The position numbers and the translations under genes were made by a program. From positions 70,344,077 through 70,408,076 of the forward strand of contig CM060194.1 of NCBI GenBank assembly GCA_030549335.1: a DNA stretch of 64,000 bases, in the 5' to 3' direction. The notes beneath the pieces are model-generated. The model was given only the letters and a program-made list of their open reading frames with translations. It did not search any database and was not told where the DNA came from. This document shows positions 28,467 through 39,826 of the stretch, piece by piece (position 1 is the stretch's first letter; the number at the start of each line of letters is the position of its first letter). Source of the DNA: Pontederia crassipes. Its lineage: Eukaryota > Streptophyta > Magnoliopsida > Commelinales > Pontederiaceae.

Positions 28467-30895
28467 ATGGAAAAGGAGCCATTTTTCGGCGTCGGCTGGA
28501 GCTCGACTGGTGCTCCCATGCCGTCGTCGGAGCAGCTGCCGCCGCAGTGCTTCTTCGGTCTCAACTGGGAGCAGCAGCAGCCGCCTATGAATCAGGACGC
28601 TCACTTCGAGTCGGCCTTGAGCTCTCTGGTTTCGTCCCCCACATCCAATCCCCCAACTGGCGCCGGCGAAGCGATCATAGAGCTCATTGGCCGTCTCGGC
28701 AGCATCTGCAACTCCGATGACGTTTCTCCATCCTCACACTACCGAAGTACCAACACTTCCTGCTACAGCACCCCGCTGAATTCCCCTCCCAGGCTCAACG
28801 CTTCCATGGTCGAGCGGTTGCAGAACAGGGCTAATGGGATGCTGGCTCTACCGAATCCGCTGCCCAATGGACAGCTCATCGCACCATTCGCAGCTGAGTC
28901 ATCGTTCACAGAGAGAGCGGCGGGGTATTCCTGCTTCGGCGGGCAGAGCTACGGCGATCTCGCCGCCAAATTTGGCCTCCCGGAGTCCGGAAAGCTGTCA
29001 AGGGTCTCTAGCAGCCAGTACCTGCAGGCGTTGGGTGGCGCGTCGCAGCTGGCCGTTCCAGGCGGCGACGGACTGGAGCTATCGGCTATGAACGCTGCGA
29101 AACTTGAGATGGAGATGACGTCTAAGCTCGGTAGCAGGACGCCGGGTGTTTCGACACCGGAGGAAGCAGAGTTGGGCTGTGGGATGGAGGAATCGGCGTC
29201 GGCTGCATCAAATAAGATGGTGTCGCGCAATGGCGATGCGTCCATAAGAGCAGGCAGTGACAGCAGCACAAGGAAGAGGAAGACGGCTCCAAAGAACAAA
29301 GCAAAGGAGGCGGCTTTAGCCTCCTCTACCAGCATGCCAACCAAAGTATGGTAAAAATAGAATATTTTCTTCTTTTTTCCCCTACCAAAAAAATTAGATT
29401 TTTTCTGCATTATATGCCCAACTCATTGTTTCAAGTTGGTTGCACCATTGTCAGATTTGGATAATTTAGAGGAAAAAAATTAGGTTCATCTAAATATGCG
29501 GTGTAAAAGTGAAAACTCAGATTAACATAGATGAAAATTTCCAATTACAGAAAACAGAGGGAGATAATTCAGATTCGAAGAGATGCAAACCAACTGAAAG
29601 TAGTGGACCTGAAAAGGATGCCACAGGCAAGCCCAAGGAAGAAGCAACCGGGGATTCTGCACAGAAACAGGGAAACGACAACAATGCCAAGCCTCCAGAG
29701 CCTCCAAAAGATTACATTCATGTCAGAGCAAGAAGAGGACAGGCCACTGATAGCCACAGCCTGGCTGAAAGAGTAAGCAAGAATACACGAACTTCTTGAT
29801 CTTAGCCCCATCACATCTTGGTTCCATCTTAGGAACAGTTATATTAATCCCTTTGTGTTAATTTTTTGTAACAGGTCAGAAGGGAAAAGATCAGTGAAAG
29901 GATGAAGTTCCTGCAGGATCTCGTTCCGGGTTGCAATAAGGTAGACATCATTATGTCAATTTGAGGCTGTTGGGGTTGTAATTATATGTATTTTTCGACT
30001 TTGTTGAGTCAGTCAGTTGTAACTCCACCATTTTAGTTCCAAACTGTTTTATTTCTGAAATGCAGGTGACTGGCAAAGCTGTCATGCTCGATGAAATCAT
30101 CAACTATGTGCAGTCATTACAGAGACAAGTTGAGGTAAAGACCATTTCACGATAAGTAATTCTGCTTTTCCTATCCTTATTGAAATTGAATCTGAATTCT
30201 GATTTCGCATTTTCAGTTCTTGTCTATGAAATTGGCCACTGTGAATCCACAACTAGAATTCAATGCGGAAACAGTCCTACCAAAAGAGGTAAATTTTGTA
30301 GCATCCTTAGGCTAACACCTTTTGTGGACATCATTTCGTCTGTCTTGAATGCCCTTTCATCTCTGAGTTCAGATGCATGACTCACGGGGACAATTGCCCC
30401 TGCCAGTTTATCCTGCAACCATGCCATTCCCTTTTTCTCAACAACCTCAAGGCAACCCTCTCCAAAGCTTATCGCGTACTCGCATTGAGACTCGAGGTTC
30501 CCTAGATCCATCAGAATCTTCTTTAAAACGAAGCCTGAGCATGCAACTCCCCACCCTGGATGCTTTTGATACTGCCCAACAGGTACCAAATGTGACCATT
30601 CATGTCCAAGAATTCCAAATCAATCTTGTTGGACTATAAATCAATATGGCACTACATTCTTGCCTTTCAGATGCCAAGTTTCTGGGAGGATGATCTGCAA
30701 AGCGTCGTCCGGATGGGCTTTGCAGCTGATTTCTCCTCTCAAAGTCTTGAAGGTAAGCAAACATAAATTGAACTGTCTCATATGCAAACTCTCTGGTTGC
30801 TCAATAATGAAGTGGCTTTTCAGAAAAGAATCTGATACTTTGCTATGCCTGTTGTAGGCCAACTGCCAGCTAACCATACTAAAGTTGAGCTCTGA
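28467..30895 (+). CDS. bHLH transcription factor, subfamily XII (bHLH62/bHLH78-like)
   Basis: This is a predicted nuclear, dimeric DNA-binding regulator. Eight exons with GT-AG borders give 545 codons plus stop: 28467-29345, 29551-29772, 29875-29940, 30066-30134, 30217-30288, 30373-30582, 30671-30752, 30858-30895. The bHLH domain spans about residues 359-412. Its basic region has the His362-Glu366-Arg370 pattern that in this family reads E-box/G-box DNA. A basic RKRK stretch (269-272) may be a nuclear signal. The N-terminal [12 protein letters not shown], the [14 protein letters not shown] block and the C-terminal [13 protein letters not shown] motif fit the bHLH62/78/CIB group. I chose the ATG at 28467 (MEKEPFF) over an in-frame ATG at 28428 because MEK-type starts are usual in the group. 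Exon 1 is much more GC-rich than its surroundings. No break is seen. Confidence 0.9.
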
Positions 30896-33800
30896 GATTT
30901 TGTTCAGAGTCAAAGAGGAGGTCTTTTTGTATATAGCTGAGTTATATCGGTTCAAAGTGGCACAAGAAAGATTTGAACTAGCAGAGTTTGGTTCAAGCAC
31001 AAGGTTGTGCACAAATCCTATATACTAAGTGTAAGAATGTAACTGAGGTGAGGGGTCAGGGTGAGAGAATTCTTTATTGTGATGTTTTGTATCATCGAGA
31101 GAAAACAGTTAATATTCGATTTACGAAGATTTGTACACTAGTTATCCACCGCAATTGTTGCCTTCGCCTCATGACTTGATGCCAGATATTGGTTGTTTGT
31201 AACCAGCTGTTATTGGTACCAAAGTGATTATTCAAGTCTTAGAGATGAACCGAGAAGTCTTACATCTATAACTTATTTCCACCCGATTGAGCTATTTGGC
31301 TGTTTGTCGATTGAATATTTTTTACAGAATCGTAGGCCTCTTTTCATTCTCTGTCCACTTTGCATGATCCACCTCACAAATTCTATTTGACGCCCCCTCA
31401 GCAGGCCCTTTTCTTTATTCTTCTAGCTCCTTCAGATAATATGTAGACCAGTGATCGACAGACCAGGAGAAGAATAGCATCAAATTGTTGACTATTATGG
31501 TCTGATAACAGTTGATGAAGATTAATCAAACAAAGAATTACGCTTATACTTGTAGTGTGTCTGAATTATTAATTAAATGAATTAGCATCCAAGAGCTCAA
31601 ATACGCGTTGCAAATGTTGTACCTGACTGAAATGGTGAATGAAAAACACATTACCCTCACAAACCATGATGTGCTCTAATCTAATTAGTAACTAGTTTCT
31701 GAAGATTTCTATCTAAACAAGATGGACACAGCTGATGACTGTTAAGTACTAGTAGTACAACTATAATATGAGGCCTGTAGCAGCAGTAATAATGGAAGGT
31801 CCCAAGTCACTATCCCTTGCTGCCTTTGCCTTCAGACAAGCTGTCTTTTTGGGCTTGGCTACTGAATCCATGCAAAATGGGACTAATCATCGGACGTTTA
31901 ATGTCTAGAGTAAAACCTGAGACTTCCTGATGGCGTTGAAGCATGATGCCACCATCGTCTTCTTGGGCAAGAACTTGTGATACCATGTGAATGCCATCCC
32001 TCTTTCTTTTTCTTTGTTTTACTCTTCTTTCATTGATATCAATCACAACATATGAGCAACAAAAATCTGTACACGCCAGAAGTTTAAGGAGCTTCTCTTT
32101 CTTGACATGAATTGGGATGTCTCAGTCGTGGTCCAGTTTTGCAAGGTACAGGGTGCAATTAGGAGTGATGCAGTTGAGGGGGGGGGGGGGGGGGGGACTA
32201 TGACTACTACATGGCATGTTAAACAGGCTGTCTTATGCATCATTATTTGTGGAATCCTATTTCTTTCATCTAAGAAATATATATATATATATAGAAAGAA
32301 AGAAATATGCATCTTGCTCTCTCTATTTTTCACATTGGGTTGGTAGGTAGAGCAACACTGTTATGAATCATCATTATTTTCACCCCCACCATCCTAATCA
32401 ATGGAGATATCCCAAATCTTAATTCTACAACTATGTACAGACTTTGGTGTTATCAGTAACATGGGCGTTGGAACTTCTCGTCTCACGGTCAATGGCGTCT
32501 GTGTGTCAGTGATTTTTCTTTCCCCCTTTCAATCACTGTTTCAGCTTTTGGAACCTACTGATTGGTCCACTCTTTGTCTACATGGACCAAAGAGTTAAAA
32601 TTTGTATCCCCATTGCTGGTGTTGTAGTACTACTGGTTTACTACCTCCTTATTATGCATTGGAGCTCCCCCCTTAATACGTTGCATCAAATGTCTAAGCA
32701 AGCCAAAATGTCTTGTAACTTGCTATCGTTAAGAATATAAATAAAAGGTCAAATAATCATCCAAAAATTTAAACGACCGGAATAGATTCTTCGATCAGGA
32801 TATCAGATAATTTCAGTACATGAGACTTGGATCATCGTGTAAAAAATATAAATATAAAGATGAATGTCTTTTCTTGATTTTTTTTCATAATATAATACTA
32901 ATTTAATGGCAAGATCTCATGCAAGCCAAAAAAATTGTGCATCGGCTTATGAGTGCGACTCGTTAGTAAGGATCACACCAAATTTGATATTTGATTTCCC
33001 AAATTGAGCTAGTTTTGGATACCATTGAAAACAACAAAAAGAAAAAGGAATTGAGAGTGGAATTTGACACCCTTCAAAGAAGTCTGTATCATATACTTTT
33101 CATGTTTTTCCTTTTCTATTTACAAGCTAAATTATGTATGTTGTGAAATAATTTGTGTAATTAGTAACTTCTGCAAAAGATTATTGACAATTACAGACAA
33201 ATGAAATCCCACGTTGGCAGTGCAAACTTGTTCCCCTGCTCTACTTGTGCAAAAGATCGTGTGTGGAAAACCACTTTCTTCCTTTTCTCCAAGTTGCTTT
33301 CTGTAGATGACTGAGAGTCTGCAGCTTCCACTGTTATATTTGAAAGTCCATTAATGGATCATGATTTGCTAGTTCGAGATGAGAAGCTAAATCTCATGGT
33401 GCAATTAATCTTAATACAAGTGCTTTCAGATGATTTATTTAGGCGTCTTTTCTTAAAAAAAGGGAAAGAATGATTTTTTGCTAAAACTCTGTAATGTTCA
33501 TCCTTTTTGGAGTTCCAATGCCAGTAACTTAGAATCAGAGCGAAGAACAGAATAATCATTTTAAATTTCGAACCTGACATCCTTGATGTCATGAAACTGT
33601 GGCTTTCATGGTGAGGAAGACAGATTCATGAGTGACATGCTGGTTAGAAGGTCTATTTGACATGATAAATCCTCTCCCAATCCCTTCTTTCTTTCTTGCG
33701 AGGTGGACGTGAAGGACGCCAATTGAAATTGCAGGTAGGCTGTCTGCATTACAGTTCTTTATCACTCAGCACCCCACTTGTAGGTTTTGTCCACCTCCAT

Positions 33801-34523
33801 CCTGCACTACAAAAAACATCTTACCGAGGAATTAAATACATATAAGACTACGAATTTTAATTCTCTTGTGTATAATTTTGTTATCGGGAGTCTTAGTTAT
33901 CAATTCGTAATTGATCTCATGTAATTCGAGACAGAATAAGTTAGTCGAAGTCTAAAACCCCGAACACAGAGGAACAATTGAAAAAAAAGAACTTTAAGAA
34001 ACATAAGGAAAACTGAAATTAAAAAACGAGTATATTCAGATTACTGAATCTTAGAATTAATATAAAGAAAAGATGTATGCACCGATTGGAATGCAACTAG
34101 TCCACATGTTGGAAGGAAAAAAAAGTATGTTCTGGTCCCTTGTGTTTTTCTAGTTTGAATTTTTTTATCAATAAATTTTTATTGACAAAAAAGATATTTT
34201 CCTTTTTATTAGGAGAAACATTTTTCAATATTGTCTTAATTAGTACAAGTCATAACAATATGTCAATTGATGATTTGAACCATAATATATACACAATATA
34301 AGTCATATGAAAATGAGGATAGAAAATTAGTTTTTTTGAAAGATAGTAGGTTGATGAACAGATCTGAATCTAAAATGTACAATACATTTCTTTTACCATA
34401 GGAAAACAGAAAAAAAAAACATTTGAAATCTTTGGTCTCTATAACATTTTTTTTGGAATCAAACAGAGTTTTTAATCTGTGAGTGCCTTTTGTCCTTATT
34501 TTTCCCTCTATATTTTTTTTTGG
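30896..34523. other. 3' flank of the bHLH gene and intergenic DNA
   Basis: No further gene is convincingly present. A 19-G run lies at 32178-32196 and an AT dinucleotide tract near 32278-32293. A 78-codon minus-strand frame at 31810-32046 has ordinary-looking amino acid composition but no recognised domain. A CACTA-like terminus (CACTACAAAAAA) lies at 33805-33816 without a visible partner. Confidence 0.45.
32178..32196. repeat. Homopolymer G tract, 19 nt
   Basis: An uninterrupted run of 19 guanines, after CAGTTGA and before ACTATG, about 1.3 kb downstream of the bHLH stop codon. Confidence 0.9.
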
Positions 34524-35057
34524 ATTTTTTCCGTTGACCCCCCTTGAATGATGAACTTTTTTTCGCATTTATCCACGTCTTTCTAATATTCCGCTGACCC
34601 CCCTTTAACTATACCGTCTTTTTCACTTAAGTCCGTCCCTAACCTCAATTATCTTTTCTGTTAATTTTTATTTTTTTATTTATGAAATGACCAAATTACT
34701 CCTCTCTCATATCATCTAATATTAAAAAAATATATTAAAAAAATAAAAGATATTTACTTCACCCAGATATCCGGTGAGGTCACAACCGACGAGATGTGGG
34801 GCATCCCCGACGAAGTAAACTTTTATTATTTTTATAATATATTATTTTATATTTTTAAATATTAGATGATACGAGAGAGGGATAATTTGGTCATTTTATA
34901 AATTAAAAAAAATAAAAAATTAACGGAAAAGTTGGCAGAGATTGACGGATGGTCTTAAGTGAAAAAGACGGTGTAGTTCAAGGGGAGTCAACGGAATATT
35001 TGAAAAATATGGGTAAACGCAGAAAAATTCATAGTTCGGGGGGTTAGTGGAAAAAAC
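34524..35057. mobile_element. Inverted-repeat miniature element, ~534 bp
   Basis: The left arm (TTTTTTCCGTTGACCCCCC, then a CCGTCTTTTTCACTTAAG block) pairs with the right arm (CTTAAGTGAAAAAGACGG, then GGGGGGTTAGTGGAAAAAA). Arms are about 150-200 bp and the centre near 34780 is a short GC-richer stretch. There is no coding capacity. The T-rich flanks hide any target duplication. It is most like a Mutator-type non-autonomous element. Confidence 0.65.
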
Positions 35058-35794
35058 TTTTTTTTTTTAAATGTATACACAAAGTAAGAATAAATATGAA
35101 GAAACTCGAAAATTCTCGTATGTTATTAACCCAGAATGACCTCGTCAAATTAATTGAACTCTATAATGGATCAATCTTCTACCAATGAATAATGCGTTCA
35201 ATTAACGTCGTGCGACTTAAATCGTCGTACCGCCATATTGAAAAAATGATGATCATGGGTGTTGTTACTTATTCAAACTACAATCTTCAAAACAAGGGAT
35301 GACAATTAATTTTCATTCGAAGGGAGCATCATATACCTACTTTACCAGTGTTTTATCCCCTGCAACTTTCTTACAGTGAAGAGGAGGCACGCAGACAGAG
35401 ACGTCAAGTCTTTGAGGGCAAAATAGCGGCACCACGAGAGTTACAACTTCACTGTCATCCTTCTGGCAAACGGGGACATAAATCTCAGCCAATCAGCAAA
35501 CCGGAGAATGTTTGTCAGGGCACTTTCTGGTGGGATGAGAACTTGAAAGGCTCTGTCTGAAAATGATATGACGTTGATTCACGTACTACAACGTGATAGA
35601 TTAAGATAGTTTGTCTAATAAAGCGGGATTACGGAGTCAATTAGTTTAGAACATAATCCAAGGTGAGCGATGGCTCCTAAAGTATGAGACTGACGTTGAC
35701 GGCAGCCTTTTTTTTTTTTGTACATTTGGCAAATACAATCAGAACCACAAATCAAGATACATATATTAGTCTGGAATATCGAGAGAATTTTTGT
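35058..35794. other. Intergenic DNA
   Basis: Only a 70-codon frame (35348-35560, +) is open. It has no recognised domain and no further support. Confidence 0.4.
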
Positions 35795-36472
35795 TCTCGA
35801 GAACTAATTAATATGATAGAAAAGTTTGAATTGATGTTTGGATAAAAAAGTGTAATAATGAAAATTTAAAAAGTTAATTTGATAGATAATTTTTAATAGG
35901 TGTTTGGATAAAAAGTAAGTACAAAAAATATAATTTACTATTTTATTATTTTATTATTATTTATTTTGATAAATTTTAGTAGATGTTTGGATAATTATTA
36001 TATTATTATTTATTTGATTAAGTATTTTAAATATTATTAATATTATAATTTTAAATATTATAGTAAATCTAAATATCCAAATATAATATAATTTTTTATT
36101 AAAATAATTGAACTTTTTTATTATAAAATATTTTAGAATTATTATAATGTAAACTTTTAATTAATTACATTTAAACATTTATTTAATAAGATGACTAATT
36201 GTATTAATAAATAATTAAATTATATATACTTATATTACATAATAATTAAAAAATGGATGAAAGAAAAAAAAGGTCAAAATAAAAAATTACGGCTGCCCAG
36301 ACGTGGAGAAAAAAAAAGAGAAAAAGTTCTTGCCGAAGGCAAGAACATTTGGCCAGAACATTTTGTAAAATATTCTGGCCAAAGTCACGTGACGTATGTT
36401 CCCGTCACGATGGCTGTTTGAGAATATTTTGCGATGTTCTCGCGAAATATTTCCAACCAAACGCCGTCTTAG
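35795..36472. mobile_element. AT-rich miniature transposable element, copy 2
   Basis: It shares with 23950-24060 the blocks GATAGAAAAGTTTG, ATAAAAAAGTGTAAT and TTTGATAGATAA. It ends CCAAACGCCGTCTTAG, which inverts to match the CTAAGGCTGTGTTTGG start of copy 1. The left terminus is not recognisable, so this copy is probably truncated. No coding capacity. Confidence 0.5.
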
Positions 36473-36627
36473 GATAAATTTTATTAAATATTCTATAACC
36501 TTATCCTATTTTCTAATTCTATCATTTAACTTTATTTTCTAATTAAATTATTATTTAATTATTAATTTATTTCACAAAATATTCTTTCGGTCGAGTTTAA
36601 ACAATTTACCAATCATTTGTCTTATGT

Positions 36628-36905
36628 GGCAAGCGATTAAAAATAAAATAAATGTAAAATATTAAAATAATAATTTATAAAAAAAGGGGAGATACTCCTC
36701 TACTCGTCGACGATGCATAATAGGGAATGTCGCCTCATTTGCGCGCAGAGAGGGAGCGTCATCCACTTTTTAGCACCCATCGTCAGTGTGGCGAAAAAGG
36801 GCCGGAGGCTTATTGCGTGTCGTTGACGAGCGAGGAGGGGTGCACTCCTTTCTAATTTTTTTTACAAATTATTATAATATTTTATTTTATTTTTCACAGA
36901 AGTCA
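36628..36905. repeat. Inverted repeat with GC-rich core
   Basis: The left arm (36628-36718: AAAAATAAAATAAATGT, TAATAATTTATAAAAAAAG, CTCGTCGACGA) pairs with the right arm (36820-36905: TCGTTGACGAG, TTTTTTTACAAATTATTATAA, TTTATTTTTCAC). The core (about 36720-36820) is GC-richer. The layout matches the larger element at 38817-39826, but the core sequence differs. Confidence 0.5.
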
Positions 36906-38225
36906 AACGATCGCTAAACTTCTTATATTTGGTAAAACAAGTTAATAGTTGAAGGTCAATCCAATTATATATTAAAGTTTGAGGACATAATTGAAAAAAA
37001 AATTTAAAAGGTATTTAATGAGATTTACTTCAAGGGAGTGATGTACACTAATATAATCTAGATGAGTGGCTAATTGCTCACAAGTTGAGAGTAGGGGGAC
37101 ATCACCACAATAAGAAGATAAACATGCAGATGATCCGATATTCTCTGTTCAGCAAACCTACAGCATGCATGAACAGATGAATCAGCAAAAAACTAGACAA
37201 TAAACTACTGTCAACCAATATATGATCAATGAATTAAATATTGTGGGTTGTGACCATTGTGATCATAATAGATGTCACGAGGAACGATGACACATCAAGG
37301 GACGTGGCACTGAAAATTGAAAAAAAAGTATATAATTAAATATTACAGTAACAAAAAGATGGATTCGATTCATTACCTCTTATGTGTTATTCGTTGAAGG
37401 AGTTTTCACTAAAAAGTAAAAAGAATTGCGTTCCTTGTTATTCAAATCAAAAGATTCAAAACACCAAAATGACTTATCCGAAAAAAAAAGATGAAATATG
37501 AAAGACTAGAAGAAGTGGAAGTAAACTACCATTTCATATCTATATCTATATACTTCTAAAGATTAATGACAGGATGGTTTATTTTACATTGTCTTCTTAC
37601 CCACCATTCCAATATATCTTTTTTCTTATTTTTTTGGAATTTTTTCATCCAATTCATTACTTAAAATCTACTATATTCTAGATAAACATTACTTAGTCCA
37701 ACCCATTATGACATTAATATCATACATGAATTTGGCTTAAAAAAACTGAAAAGTCCATATTTGACATAAGTATTCATATAGAACTTTTTATGACTTAATA
37801 GTTGTTATTATAATTTTTATATTACATAGAGTATAAGAAAAAAAAGGGAGCGGAGATAGTTTAAGAAAGATATAAGAAGTCTTTCCTTCAACATTCACAT
37901 TTCTTTAATTTTGCAATATTTTTTTATTGTTTGTTCTTCTTTATTTTTAATTACTATACTTAATTAATTAATGTTGTCATTTTTAAGAAAAAAGTGGAGA
38001 GGAGATAATTAAATTTTTTGTTCTTCCTTATTTCTAAGTTTTTCCTTTCACTTCACAAAACAACAGGGTGTCATCATCATCATCATCCTCATCATCATCA
38101 TCTAAAAAGAAAAACACATTTCTCTCTATGCGCTATTACTATTAAGTTGTTACAGTTTTGACATTAATATTGGATTAGAATTAACTATTTAGAAAACTGC
38201 CCAAAAAATTAAAATTCTGGATAAA

Positions 38226-38275
<50 letters not shown>

Positions 38276-38816
38276 GTATTATTGAATCTAAAACTCTCTC
38301 TCTTTACCAATATTAGCCATATTTTTTTTGAATTTTTTTCCATTTTATATTAGATATCATCCTAAGTTATATAATATGTTAAAAGTTTATAAGGTAATTA
38401 ATTAATCACCCTTAGGTGCATGGAAGGCTAAAGGGATCATGATCACATCCCATTCTTTATTTCTAATTAATTAATTCTTTACATCAAAAGGAGGCTATCA
38501 TCCATGTCTGCTTAATTGATATTCATCACTTACATGAAGGCGACTCAAATCAAAGGCGACGATCGGCCTTTAAAGAGGTAAGAGCTCATGCTTTGTTAAA
38601 ATAAAACTCTTCTGCTTCTAATGTTTTCCCCTCTAATTCTTAATAGATGCTTGACAATGAGACACTTTGCTACCTTTTCTAGTTTTAACTATTATAGGCA
38701 GGGGCGGGACCATGTAGAGCTTGGGGGGAGGGGCTCTGCCTAATTTTTAAAAGTTTATTAAGATTATATATTGATATATGAGTTTTAAGGTAAGTGGATT
38801 TAGTTAAATAGTTTTG
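36906..38816. other. AT-rich intergenic DNA with TCA and TTA microsatellites
   Basis: No gene is seen. An imperfect (TCA)n tract lies at about 38071-38101 and a (TTA)n tract of roughly 16 units at about 38228-38275. Confidence 0.5.
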
Positions 38817-39826
38817 GGGTTATTTTCATATACCATCATAAACTATTACAATTTTTCACATCTAATATCAAACTATGAACTTATTTTTTTTATTCTTAAA
38901 TTATCACAATTTTTTTAATTTGATTCTTCTGTCGACTGTTGTCAATTTTTTTTATTATATTCAATTTTTTCTATTGATGAAAAGTCAAAATTATTCTCTC
39001 CTTCAAAAAAGGGGTCGGCCCCCTTCCCTGCGCGTGCCGATGAGGGGGCCCACCGGCGACGATCGCAGCGAGCAACGGGAGAGGGGGGGGGGGGGGGTTC
39101 GCAAATTGGCAGAAGGGGCGAACCCCAAGCACGCGCCGACTGCGATTGGTGAAGGTTGCCAGTGTCGCAGCAGGTGGGGCGAACCCCCTGCGTGGCCAGC
39201 TGCGACCGACGAAGGTCACCGACATCGCAACAGGGGGGGCACCCCCCTACGTGTGCGACTGCGCCCAGCGCCGGTCGCCGGTCACGTCGCAGCAAGGGGG
39301 TTACCACCTGGGCACGTCGACGATGTCCGGCGAAGGTCGGGGAGGTGGGGGCACCCCTGTGCATGCTGGCTGTGACCAGCAAAGGTCGCTAGCGTCACAG
39401 CAAGGGGGCTACCCCCCTGCGCGTCGACGCAGGGAAGGGGGGTGGGGGTTGCCCCCCCTGCTTGCGACGAGCGACCTGACCTTCACTTTGCCGATTGCAG
39501 CTGGGGGCAACACCCCCTCTGTCCGGCAACCTGACCTTCACTTCGTCGGGCGTAGTGGGGGGCAACCCCTCCCCCTACGCGCTAATGTTTCGCCTTCTGT
39601 TGGACCGCACCGGCGAAATCTACTTTTTTTTATTTTTTATGTGTTATCAATGGAGGGGTAATTTTTACTTTTCATAACGAAGTTAATAGAAAAGTTGACA
39701 GAATTCGACGAAAGGATCAAATTGAAAAAAATCGCGATAATTGAGGGATCCAAAAAAATAAGTTCGTAGTTTGAAGTTAGTTGTGGAAAATCATGATAAC
39801 TTAGAAATAGTTTATGAAAATAACTC
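38817..39826. mobile_element. Long-terminal-inverted-repeat element with GC-rich tandem-repeat core
   Basis: Termini GGGTTATTTTCAT and ATGAAAATAACTC begin arms of about 190 bp that pair through AAACTATGAACTTATTTTTTT and AAAAAAATAAGTTCGTAGTTT. A possible imperfect 9-bp target duplication flanks it (ATAGTTTTG at 38808-38816, ATAGTTTGT at 39827-39835), as expected for Mutator-like elements. The core (about 39008-39600) is very GC-rich, includes a 15-G run at 39083-39097, and consists of about five diverged ~60-bp units built on GCGAC..GAAGGTC..CGCAGCAAGGGGG. Long frames through the core exist on both strands, but they reflect its composition and repetition. Confidence 0.65.

Noticed and set aside
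35348..35560. 70-codon plus-strand frame
   Set aside because: No domain, no splice context and isolated in repeat-rich DNA.
38071..38275. TCA/TTA tracts as a CRISPR-like or structured array
   Set aside because: Plain microsatellites with no spacer-repeat organisation.
38875..39661. Long frames on both strands across the GC-rich core as protein genes
   Set aside because: Open on both strands because of GC composition and ~60-bp repetition; no known domain, and they run into the AT-rich arms of the element.
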